From NCBI GenBank assembly GCA_030041095.1, contig JASHON010000029.1:1-64000 (forward strand): DNA of 64,000 bases, in the 5' to 3' direction. Shown in pieces: positions 33,914 through 42,582 of the stretch. Position 1 is the stretch's first letter; every line of letters begins with the position of its first letter. The stretch comes from Terriglobia bacterium (GTDB lineage Bacteria > Acidobacteriota > Terriglobia > UBA7540). The notes beneath the pieces were generated by a model. It was not told the DNA's origin. It did no database searches and saw nothing but the letters and a program-made list of their open reading frames with translations. The translations under genes and the position numbers were made by a program.

Positions 33914-35707
33914 ATGAAATGCGGGCTTTTTGATCCTCACAATGCTTTGCTGAGACTATCGATACATTTGCCACTTCTACTGCTCACGGTTTGTGCTTTG
34001 CGCGCGCGACCGGCGGAGGGTGTGAAGAACGTATCTCCGCCCGTTGTCGTCCATCAGTTTCACGTCCTCCACGAGCCTGTTCTTCTTTCGAACGGCAGAC
34101 TGTTGGCAGTTGCCATTCGATACCAGGCCGGTCACCAAGTCGTTACAGGTCAGATCTCGTCCGATGACGGCAGAACCTGGACGGCCGCTCGTCTCTTGAT
34201 GACGCTCCCGCGCAGTGGCGGCATTTTTGGATATTACAAAACATTTGTCGACCACAAAGGGGAGATCCACGTTTTCTTGCTCGCTGACTCCGATACAGGT
34301 GCGGCACTACCCTTGAGTAGAAAGAGATCTGCGCCACGCAGGGAAATTTTGGACATCTGGCAAGTCAAGACCCGAGACGGAGGATCGGTCTGGGAGCCCG
34401 CGCGGAGGATTTGGCAGGGACGCGCCGGCGATCTTCTTTCGGCCATTCAACTCAAGAGCGGTCGGATCGTGCTCCCTATCTGCTACTTAACGGCACGAAC
34501 TTGGCGCGATCGTGGTAAAGGATTCGATGCTTTCACCTACGTCGGTCCTTTTGAAACCAGTGCGCTCTACTCCGATGACGACGGCGAGACATGGCACCAG
34601 TCCACAAGCCGGCTCAATCTCCAGACGGCCGATCTGTCGTCGGAGGGCGCGATCGAGCCGATAGTACTTCAACTGAAAGACGGCCGTGTGTGGATGTTGA
34701 TCCGCGCTCAATCCGGAAGGTTCTACGAATCCTTTTCAGCCGACGGCGCTACCTGGACCGAGCCCCGGCCGACGAGCATTGTTTCTTCGGACTCACCGGC
34801 AGGCCTTCTACGTTTGAGAGATGGGCGGATCTTTATGTTGGTGAATGACTGCCAAAGGTTCCCTTATGCCCTCGGAGGGCGCCAGGTTTTGCTCGGGGCT
34901 ATTTCCGGTGATGAAGGCCGCACATGGCACGGCTACCGTGAGGTGATTCGCGACCCCCTCCGGGGCGAACCGCCTCCACCAGGAGGCGATTTCGGCGTTT
35001 CCTATCCGTTTCCCACTTTGACGGAAGACGGCAAGGTGCTTTTCACCATGGGCGTTCAGACGGGAACCCGCTCGCAAACGCCGGAAGGACCTGAAGGCAT
35101 TAAGCCGGGAGAAAAGCGTGCAATGGTCCTGGTGGATCCCCGATGGCTTGACGAGGACTCGCAACAGACGGATTTTTCACATGGACTCGACGATTGGTCC
35201 ATATTTGGAACAAGAGGAGTAGCACTAGTTTCGGACCCCGGGAGTCCCGGATCGAAGGTCTTGCAAATCTCCAAGGTAAGTGGTGACTGGCCTGCTGGTG
35301 CCGTCTGGAATTTCCCGGCTGGGCGCAGAGGCAGAATTCGATTGCGCATCATGGTGCCACATGGTTTCCAAGGCCTCCTCGTCGGGTTAACTGATGAATT
35401 CTCTCCACCTTGGGACGAAGAAGACCAATACCACAACGTTTTCAATGTCCAGTTGGACCGGGCCGGAAGACTTCCTGACGGATTGAGAATCGGATCTGGT
35501 CGATGGCACAACATGGAGCTCATCTGGGACTGCGACAGAAGGATTTGTGATCTCGTTATTGATAGCCGGAAAGTGGAATCGATTCCCATGAACCGGACTC
35601 CTCAGACCCAAGGGATTTGCTATTTGCGTTTGCGCTCGACCGCACCTTCAACAGACCTCCATGGGCTGTTAGTGCAGTTTGTAGCGGCTCATGTGACGCC
35701 GCCGTAA
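33914..35707 (+). CDS. Secreted sialidase-like BNR protein with C-terminal beta-sandwich
   Basis: A 597-residue protein with a Sec-type signal peptide (LSIHLPLLLLTVCAL, about 15-30), an Asp-box propeller (SSDDGRTW, YSDDDGETW, SGDEGRTWHGYRE; SSDSPAGLLRLRDGR shared with paralogues) and a C-terminal domain starting FSHGLDDWSIFG. It is closely related to the Tat-exported protein at 22509-24371, with long identical stretches (PAGAVWNFPAG), so duplication within the island is clear. The start is ATG 33914; the frame upstream overlaps the preceding gene. Confidence 0.82.
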   Translation: MKCGLFDPHNALLRLSIHLPLLLLTVCALRARPAEGVKNVSPPVVVHQFHVLHEPVLLSNGRLLAVAIRYQAGHQVVTGQISSDDGRTWTAARLLMTLPRSGGIFGYYKTFVDHKGEIHVFLLADSDTGAALPLSRKRSAPRREILDIWQVKTRDGGSVWEPARRIWQGRAGDLLSAIQLKSGRIVLPICYLTARTWRDRGKGFDAFTYVGPFETSALYSDDDGETWHQSTSRLNLQTADLSSEGAIEPIVLQLKDGRVWMLIRAQSGRFYESFSADGATWTEPRPTSIVSSDSPAGLLRLRDGRIFMLVNDCQRFPYALGGRQVLLGAISGDEGRTWHGYREVIRDPLRGEPPPPGGDFGVSYPFPTLTEDGKVLFTMGVQTGTRSQTPEGPEGIKPGEKRAMVLVDPRWLDEDSQQTDFSHGLDDWSIFGTRGVALVSDPGSPGSKVLQISKVSGDWPAGAVWNFPAGRRGRIRLRIMVPHGFQGLLVGLTDEFSPPWDEEDQYHNVFNVQLDRAGRLPDGLRIGSGRWHNMELIWDCDRRICDLVIDSRKVESIPMNRTPQTQGICYLRLRSTAPSTDLHGLLVQFVAAHVTPP

Positions 35708-35788
35708 TCGGGCAGTCGGGATGAATCAAGTTCTGTCTGTAAAGAAGAAAGTTATAGCATTCCAAAATTCGTTTGCGCCGGAGGATCT

Positions 35789-37516
35789 ATGACACGCACG
35801 CCTGGGAGAGTACCTCCCATATTGTTCACAGTTCTCATTTCGCTATTGCTTTTCTTCTGCGTCCCCCTGCCCGGGACGGGGCCACGGGCTGCTGACATGA
35901 GCACGAAGACTAAACCTCCCGTAATGACCAAGATTGACCAATATATGGTCTTCGTCCAATTGGCGGACGGGCGGTTGATGGGTATCCTTGGGAGCCCTAT
36001 CAATGGCTTTGCTATCGCCCGCTACTCAACCGACGGTGGATACACGTGGAGCAATGACCGGTCTCTGTTCAGATTTCCAGTTGGACAAGGGGTTTGGACA
36101 ATCGAGAATGCCTTCCTGGGTCAAGATGGCGAGGTTCATTTGGTCTGCCATAACTTTCCGGCGAAACAACCGGCGTCCTTATATCAAATGAGATATGACA
36201 TTTGGAGCGTGCGCTCCACAGATGACGTTAGAAAGTGGCAGGCGCCGAAATTGGTATGGAAGGGCTATTCGGGCTCCCTGCTCTCTGTTACTCAACTCAG
36301 AGATGGGCGAATCCTCATACCGTTTTGCTACCTCACACCACGGACTTGGGCTCACCGCGGCACAGGCTCGGACGCCTTTACCTACATGGGGAGATTCAGT
36401 TCAACGGTCGCGTACTCGGATGACGACGGGCAGAAATGGCACGTTTCTCCCCAGGAACTGAAAGAGCAAACTCCCTACATCGGTGCCGACGGCGGTATCG
36501 AGCCAATTGTGATTCAGCTTGAGGACGGACGCGTATGGATGTTGATTCGGACGCAAGATGACTACTTTTTCGAGTCGTTCTCCAAAGACGGATCAGTCTG
36601 GTCTCCGCCCCAACCGACACGCATCATTAGTTCCGACTCACCGGCGGCACTCCTTCGTCTGAAGGACGGCCGAATCCTGATGCTTTGGAACAATACCCAA
36701 CGATTTTCATATGCCAATGGCGGCCGCGCTGTGCTTCACGCGGCGGTGTCAAGCGATGACGGCAAGACCTGGCGGGGGTATCGCGAAGTGGCCCGCGATT
36801 CTCTTGTGGTGAATCCTCCGCCCCCGAACGGTGACTACGGAGTTTCTTATTCGGTTCCTGCTTTAACCAAGGAGGGAGAGGTGATCACCTCGCTTTCGAC
36901 CGGCCCTGGCGGCGGGGAATACATCCTGCACATCGATCCCGACTGGCTCGATGAAACTCACCAGCATGACAACTTTTCGTCGGGCCTGGCTCAGTGGTCA
37001 ACCTTCGGAACGAAGGGGGTGGTGCTGGTTCCCGACCCCGATAAACCCGGTTCCGCGTGCCTGGAGGTTCGGAAAGCCTCGCCTGATTGGGCAGCGGCGG
37101 CAGTTTGGAATTTTCCCATGGGAAGAAAGGGTACGCTGCGATTACGAGTCTTGCTCAAACCAGAATTCGCGGGGGCTCGAATCAGTATTACAGACCATTT
37201 CTCTGTGCCCTTCGACCCTTTGGATGTGAACTACAATCTTTACAATTTCTGGATCGGCCCCGGCGGAAAGCTAAAAAATGGTCAGGAGATCAAGCCAGGC
37301 CGGTGGCACAATCTCGAAATCAAGTGGGACTGCGACAGAGGTCAGGCTTGGGTCATCTGCGACAACCGGCTTGTCGGAGCCTTACGCCAGACACGCATGA
37401 CAGCGGGCGTCAGCTACTTGAGAATTGTGTCCACGGCGCAGTCGGCTTCGGATGCCGGACTGTTAATCGGATCTGTGGATGCAGATGTGTCCGCGAGCTG
37501 GAACAATGAGAAGTAG
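35789..37516 (+). CDS. Secreted sialidase-like BNR protein, third paralogue
   Basis: A 575-residue protein with a signal peptide (hydrophobic core about 10-26), a propeller with Asp boxes YSTDGGYTW, YSDDDGQKW and SSDDGKTW, the shared SSDSPAALLRLKDGR strand, and the C-terminal domain (FSSGLAQWSTFG, AAVWNFPMG). GGAGGAT precedes the ATG. It lies 81 bases after the second paralogue; the pair looks like a tandem duplication that has since diverged, with shorter N-terminal and linker regions here. Confidence 0.82.
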   Translation: MTRTPGRVPPILFTVLISLLLFFCVPLPGTGPRAADMSTKTKPPVMTKIDQYMVFVQLADGRLMGILGSPINGFAIARYSTDGGYTWSNDRSLFRFPVGQGVWTIENAFLGQDGEVHLVCHNFPAKQPASLYQMRYDIWSVRSTDDVRKWQAPKLVWKGYSGSLLSVTQLRDGRILIPFCYLTPRTWAHRGTGSDAFTYMGRFSSTVAYSDDDGQKWHVSPQELKEQTPYIGADGGIEPIVIQLEDGRVWMLIRTQDDYFFESFSKDGSVWSPPQPTRIISSDSPAALLRLKDGRILMLWNNTQRFSYANGGRAVLHAAVSSDDGKTWRGYREVARDSLVVNPPPPNGDYGVSYSVPALTKEGEVITSLSTGPGGGEYILHIDPDWLDETHQHDNFSSGLAQWSTFGTKGVVLVPDPDKPGSACLEVRKASPDWAAAAVWNFPMGRKGTLRLRVLLKPEFAGARISITDHFSVPFDPLDVNYNLYNFWIGPGGKLKNGQEIKPGRWHNLEIKWDCDRGQAWVICDNRLVGALRQTRMTAGVSYLRIVSTAQSASDAGLLIGSVDADVSASWNNEK

Positions 37517-37535
37517 CGGTGTGAAAGGAGGCCGA

Positions 37536-38705
37536 GTGTACAGCCGCCGAAAGATCTTGAAGCAACTCACCACTACAGCCACCGCGCTGCCGGTGCTTGA
37601 ACGGACGACCGTCCTCTCCGGTTTGGGAAGATCAGAGGCGGAAAATGGCGCCCGACGCGAGGCCTCCTTGGGGCGGATACTTTCTCGCTCTATGGTATTT
37701 GCCCATCCTTCCGCGGATCCTTACAGTCCGAATAACCGATTTGGTTACAACCATGCACCGAGCGTGGTCGTCTTGCCGGACAGCCGTCTCCTCGCTGTCT
37801 GGTTCTCCGGCCCTTTTGAGGCTGCGGTCAGCCAACTCATCCTCGGATCGTTCTCAAACGATCAGGGTCGAAGTTGGTCGCAACCCTTCGTCATCCAGGA
37901 CTTTCCCCATAGATCCGACTTCGATCCAGCGTTCATCCGCGACGACCGTAGAGTGTGGTTCTTCTTTTCAGCAGGCCGTTGGAACCGTTACCCTGTTGCG
38001 CGTGATGAGGCCAACGTTGTGGGCGTCAGGTCCTTCAGCACCTACATGCGGTACAGTGACGATTCTGGACATACATGGTCGGACCCCGTGAGCGTATGTG
38101 GGCAGCACGGTTCAAGGTCAAATGGGATCAAGCTTTCTACAGGAGAGCTGCTGCTTCCTATGGGGGATTTCATCGGAAAGGTCGCGAGCGTGTTGAAGTC
38201 CAGCGATAGCGGAGTGACCTGGAAATTGGTTGGGACAGTAACCTCGCCAGTCGGTGCCGACGAGCCATCCATCGTCGAACTGTCTTCCGGTGCAATCCTA
38301 ATGGTGCTCCGAACCGTTGATGGGTATCTTTGGACAAGCCAATCCGTTGATCGCGGTGAAACCTGGTCCCCAGCAGTGAGGACAGCATTAAGAGCGGCTC
38401 CCGCCTCCGCCAATTTAATCCGACTAGCAGACGGCCGACTGGTTCTTACCCATGACGAGAGCCCTCGTTACCGCACGCCACTAACCCTTCGGGTATCGAG
38501 TGATGACGCCACAACGTGGAGTGAGCCACTGGTTCTCGCTGATACGCTTATCCCCGATGCCGATGATCCGATTTGGAGCGCTCAAGTAACCTATCCGTCG
38601 GCGACAGAACTTCCGGACGGAACCGTCGTCGTTGTCTGGGCAAACATCGTTCTCGCCGACTCGGAGCAGTTCGGCGACATCAGGTCAGCCAGGGTGCAAT
38701 TATAG
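37536..38705 (+). CDS. Tat-exported sialidase-like BNR protein, short form
   Basis: A 389-residue protein with a strong twin-arginine signal (SRRKILKQL) followed by a propeller with Asp boxes FSNDQGRSW, YSDDSGHTW, SSDSGVTW and SVDRGETW and the DEPSIVELSSGAILMVLRT strand. No C-terminal extra domain. GTG 37536 is preceded by AAAGGAGG with a short 4-base spacer; an ATG at 37506, overlapping the previous gene, is the alternative start. It ends the run of four BNR genes behind the symporter. Confidence 0.8.
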   Translation: MYSRRKILKQLTTTATALPVLERTTVLSGLGRSEAENGARREASLGRILSRSMVFAHPSADPYSPNNRFGYNHAPSVVVLPDSRLLAVWFSGPFEAAVSQLILGSFSNDQGRSWSQPFVIQDFPHRSDFDPAFIRDDRRVWFFFSAGRWNRYPVARDEANVVGVRSFSTYMRYSDDSGHTWSDPVSVCGQHGSRSNGIKLSTGELLLPMGDFIGKVASVLKSSDSGVTWKLVGTVTSPVGADEPSIVELSSGAILMVLRTVDGYLWTSQSVDRGETWSPAVRTALRAAPASANLIRLADGRLVLTHDESPRYRTPLTLRVSSDDATTWSEPLVLADTLIPDADDPIWSAQVTYPSATELPDGTVVVVWANIVLADSEQFGDIRSARVQL

Positions 38706-39253
38706 GTACCCGCGTGAGGCAACCAGGCATATCAGCCAATACAGTCCGACTCTACTCCTGAGGAGCGAGCGCATTGGGATTCGGTCCCCTGTTCCCTTTA
38801 CCATCCCGGCCGTGAATCTCCTCGAACCACTTCGCGCGAAAGTGGCGTAGCAGAAGGTCGCAGTTCGCTTTGTGAAGGCCGTACGTTGACGGCCGATGCT
38901 GGTGCTTCGACTACTGCAGTAATTTGGCGACGTACTGCGCAGATTTTGGCGTCAGTGCTCATCGAAGGGTCCGAAGCTGGCGGAGCGATTCCGCCCAAGG
39001 GGCGGGACATTACCTGCGAAACCAGTTGCGTCGCGGCGTGGCCTCCAGTCCGTGGAGAAGAACGTGCAGCTCTTCCGGACGCCGGCGAAGCGGGCTTGGG
39101 GCAGGCCGCTGGACCAGAGACGCGAAATCCAACTCCCTCGCTCCTCGGAAGTGAAGAATTTACGTCGTTGCTTCGGGAATGAATCCAGGACGCCAGCTTG
39201 CCAGAACGCAGCAGCCCGCGCCAGATGCACCTGCCTTGACGCTTACCTTCCAA
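38706..39253. other. Intergenic region between convergent genes, no recognised content
   Basis: A 548-base gap between the last BNR gene and the convergent DUF5695 gene. Several frames are open on both strands because of high GC, but none has a ribosome site with a recognisable product. No clear terminator hairpin was found. Confidence 0.4.
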
Positions 39254-42088
39254 CTACTCAGGACCGATAATTCTTATGTCAGCCGCGGCCTTCAGTGGGA
39301 TCAACACTGAGAGTTCGTCAACAAATCGTACCTTACGGGAGAAACCTCCGTAGCTCAGTTTGTATATTCCCTTTTCAAGCCCCCTCATTGTGATCTCAGC
39401 TTTCTCTACCAAGCCCGTTGAGTCCACCACCTGAAGCGAAAGCATGTGACTGTTTCTGTCGATGGTTGCAGAGGCGATTTCCCCTCGCTTTGCATCGAGA
39501 TCAATTGCGTCGCTTACAAATCGCAGCCTCTTCCGCACCCCGTCCTTTGGGTAGGCGGTCACCTTGCTCCCTGACTCCTCGACTCGACACCCACACCCAA
39601 CCAAACCAAAGTCTTTATCACTAAGCACATAGGACTTTGTTCCTTTAAGAAAGCCCCATTGGCCTATTCCATTATCTAGGGTTCTTGGTGGCTCATTTGC
39701 GAAAACGCCGGGCGTCCAAATAAACCAACCAAATCCCATCCCGGAAGGCAGTAGGTTTGCAGCGACGCTCATCGTGCCCGCGTACCCTTTGACGAAGGCG
39801 TCCATATCTCCGGAACTCTCGAAAGCATCCAACAAGGCCATGCCGTTTAGTGACTCCGTGTACCAACAGGCCATGTCTCCACGCTTGTCATTCCCGTACA
39901 TAAACCACACCGGTTGGTTTCCCCCGCGCAACGCTTTAATCACCTGAACGGTTTTGAGGTTCTTCACAGTGTCGCCAAAGAATTTCGTGAAAAAATAGAC
40001 TTGTTGATGCGCGGTTTGGTCGATCATCAACTCCGAGCCATAAGGGTAAGGATCCTTCACAAACTGCTCTTCGCAAAGCCTCATTTGACCCAAAAGGTCG
40101 TTGTACTCTTGTTGCCATCCCTCGCTTTTGATGTCCATCACGATGTCCACGGCTACGGATCCTTCCATGAGCCCCACATGCTTCCATGGACCTGTGGTGA
40201 ACCACTTCATACAGGTCTGATACGCCATGTGGAGGTATTCTTCTGGCGTTCGTCGGGTGAGCAGGCCGTACCGCTTGCCGATTACATATAGTGCATGATA
40301 GATGACGGCCGGGTGAACGTAGTTATAGGTGCGGAAGGTAGCTTCGGACCGTTTCTCGTCCCAATCGCCCCACGAGCTAGACGGTAAGCGATGTTCCCAA
40401 TAAAGTGAGGCACGCACCGCATAGGTCTGCGGATTCTGGATGTAGTTAAAGAGACACTCAGATACATAAGTTTCGAGTGTGTCAATTTCCTTCGTGGAAG
40501 GGTAGCAGACGTTCTTCTGCGCCAAAAAAACAGGTTCTGAAAATCCAAACTCATCGCTGTCTCCAACTTCCCAGACGTCGCCAGGGGACGCCAGAAATGT
40601 GCTGTCGATTCGACAGTCGAATGGCAAGAATCCTTGGTACCGATGATAGGGATCGTTAGGATTCCTGCAGATCTGCCGTTCCACGATAAACTCTCCCCGC
40701 GCCTTCAGGAGCCCCTCGATATCCTCGATGCAGTAGAAATGGAGATTCGCCCAGCGATCTTCTCCGTAGTGGAGCTTAATGCTCTTTTGGCCCCGTTGTT
40801 TAAATGAGAGCGTGAGCAGGGTCTTGTCCTCTGTCCGTCTTCGACTCTTGATCTCAATGTTGTCCGACAGAAACTCGATTTCACCGACGTCTTCCCGCGA
40901 CTTCAATTCCACCCATGTCTCACTCTCTTCCTGAACCACCATGGAGGGCATTACGCGAATACCGAGATTGCCTACTTTGTATAGCTCGTCGCGGATTGCG
41001 TCATAGCTGGAGACAAATACAAAGCGCATTTGGTACGACTTCTTTTCTCCTGGCTGCAGAACCAGCGATGTGTGTCCGTTAACCCAGGGATTGCTCATCC
41101 AGCTCTGGAGAACTTGTGTCGCCCGGGAATGGACGGCCAAAATGTCTGGCCCAGGCCAGTCTTGAACGTGGGTGGCGAAGCTAGATCGAGGATCTTTGTA
41201 AAGACATTCGAAGGCGGTACCCACCGTCGGATGAACAAGGAGAAACGGTGGATCGCCCAGCGGGCGCTGAAGAAGTGAGTAAGAGCTGTGCCCCGAAATG
41301 AAATGATGGGCGAACACCTTTTGCTCGTGTATCAATTTCTGGAACAGAGGGGTCTTTTCAAAACTAATGCTGTTACCTGCGCTGACCGAACCTTCCAGTC
41401 GGGGCTCGAAGTACAATTCAGCGTAGTCGTCATTGACAAATAAGGGAAAGCCGAGCTCTCCGAATTCCAATACGTCGCCAGTGATATTCTGAAGCTCGAT
41501 GTCCCAGAGAAGCGATTTATCCTCGCCGGGGTGAAACGACATCGCCAACCGGTAACTGCGGATTCCCTCTTCGTTCGTCGACTCCCCGTCATAGTTGACA
41601 GTGAGCGCCTCATCTTTGTATTGAACGCGACGGATGTCAGCAGACTTTCCTGTCAACTCCCTTTTCCACTCGCCCGACATCTTGAACACGCCGTTCGGCC
41701 ATAAGTTGGCGTTCTTCCAATTGCCCAGAAGCCTCCAGACTGTGGTGACGACATCTCCTGTCCAGCGGGAGTCGGATGTATCCACCCCCGGGGTGTTTTC
41801 GGCGTTGCCTATATAGTTCGTTCCGAGTTGGTCGTCTTTCCTCCTAAGAGACGAAATCGATCCGTAGCGTAAATCGAACGTGACGATCATGTCTCCCGTC
41901 GTCATCTGAACATAAGGGTTCTGGGCATCACGGAGTAAAGTCATGGAAGGCTCCGCCCCGAGACGCGTCAAGGAGGAATCCTGCCCATCAGCCTGCGCAT
42001 CGGCCCTTTCATCGGAACGAGCTCCGACGACCGCGGCCACGCCCGCAATTCCGAAATCTTTGAATAACGCACGTCGCGAAAATTTCAT
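39254..42088 (-). CDS. Tat-exported DUF5695-family protein, likely glycoside hydrolase fold
   Basis: A 944-residue exported protein with twin-arginine signal SRRALFKDFG (start ATG 42088, AAGGAGGG about 9 bases upstream). The N-terminal half is beta-rich, with the segment YIGNAENTPGVDTSDSRWTGD that I recall from DUF5695; the C-terminal half (about 530-850) looks like an alpha/alpha barrel similar to those of several glycoside hydrolases. Its substrate is unknown. It is divergent from the second Oar receptor. Confidence 0.7.
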   Translation of the reverse strand: MKFSRRALFKDFGIAGVAAVVGARSDERADAQADGQDSSLTRLGAEPSMTLLRDAQNPYVQMTTGDMIVTFDLRYGSISSLRRKDDQLGTNYIGNAENTPGVDTSDSRWTGDVVTTVWRLLGNWKNANLWPNGVFKMSGEWKRELTGKSADIRRVQYKDEALTVNYDGESTNEEGIRSYRLAMSFHPGEDKSLLWDIELQNITGDVLEFGELGFPLFVNDDYAELYFEPRLEGSVSAGNSISFEKTPLFQKLIHEQKVFAHHFISGHSSYSLLQRPLGDPPFLLVHPTVGTAFECLYKDPRSSFATHVQDWPGPDILAVHSRATQVLQSWMSNPWVNGHTSLVLQPGEKKSYQMRFVFVSSYDAIRDELYKVGNLGIRVMPSMVVQEESETWVELKSREDVGEIEFLSDNIEIKSRRRTEDKTLLTLSFKQRGQKSIKLHYGEDRWANLHFYCIEDIEGLLKARGEFIVERQICRNPNDPYHRYQGFLPFDCRIDSTFLASPGDVWEVGDSDEFGFSEPVFLAQKNVCYPSTKEIDTLETYVSECLFNYIQNPQTYAVRASLYWEHRLPSSSWGDWDEKRSEATFRTYNYVHPAVIYHALYVIGKRYGLLTRRTPEEYLHMAYQTCMKWFTTGPWKHVGLMEGSVAVDIVMDIKSEGWQQEYNDLLGQMRLCEEQFVKDPYPYGSELMIDQTAHQQVYFFTKFFGDTVKNLKTVQVIKALRGGNQPVWFMYGNDKRGDMACWYTESLNGMALLDAFESSGDMDAFVKGYAGTMSVAANLLPSGMGFGWFIWTPGVFANEPPRTLDNGIGQWGFLKGTKSYVLSDKDFGLVGCGCRVEESGSKVTAYPKDGVRKRLRFVSDAIDLDAKRGEIASATIDRNSHMLSLQVVDSTGLVEKAEITMRGLEKGIYKLSYGGFSRKVRFVDELSVLIPLKAAADIRIIGPE

Positions 42089-42582
42089 CGTCAGATTACC
42101 CTCCTTATCCATTGACCTCTGGTCGATTGCGACGCACGCCAAAACTGACAGAATAGCGGCATCATCCTGGACCATGCAAAGCTTGCGTTGGCGGCCGCCT
42201 CTCCCGGTCCAGGACAGCGGTGAATCTAAACAGTGTCACCCAGCACCACTCGATATGCCGCCACTGGTTGCCCACCCTGCATTGCAACGCGATTTGATTC
42301 CGGTAAATGCCATTGCTGGTTTTCTCAATCATGACCGCCGATGGCCACCAGAACTCTCCGAATTCGGAAAGCTCGCTGTCCGTGATCCAGCTCTCGGCCG
42401 TCACCTCAAAACCGGACAACGCAAACGGGCGTGGACCTTTGTTGTACCTCGTGGTCGATTTGGGAGACAAGTTAATTTTGGTCCAGCAGGCACCGTGTTA
42501 ACCGTGAAGTGACCGTTAACTAGCAGACGGTAACTTGCGGTGAGGGTTGCGCTGACGTAAAGTGCGGGTCCAAGGAGGCCTT
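42089..42582. other. Divergent intergenic region with repeated GTTAAC boxes
   Basis: A 494-base region between the DUF5695 gene and the second TonB receptor. GTTAAC occurs at 42497-42502 and again at 42515-42520 (18-base period), with GGTAAC at 42529-42534. These are candidate binding boxes for a regulator of the receptor. A tryptophan-rich frame on the minus strand (42162-42470) starts with TTG and matches no family I know. The CTGTCGAC operator seen elsewhere is absent. Confidence 0.4.

Noticed and set aside
38798-39253. Several open frames in the gap after the BNR genes
   Set aside because: All are typical of GC-rich noncoding sequence and overlap each other on both strands.
42162-42470. 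102-codon tryptophan-rich minus-strand frame
   Set aside because: TTG start, no ribosome site, no recognisable family; kept only as a note in the intergenic entry.
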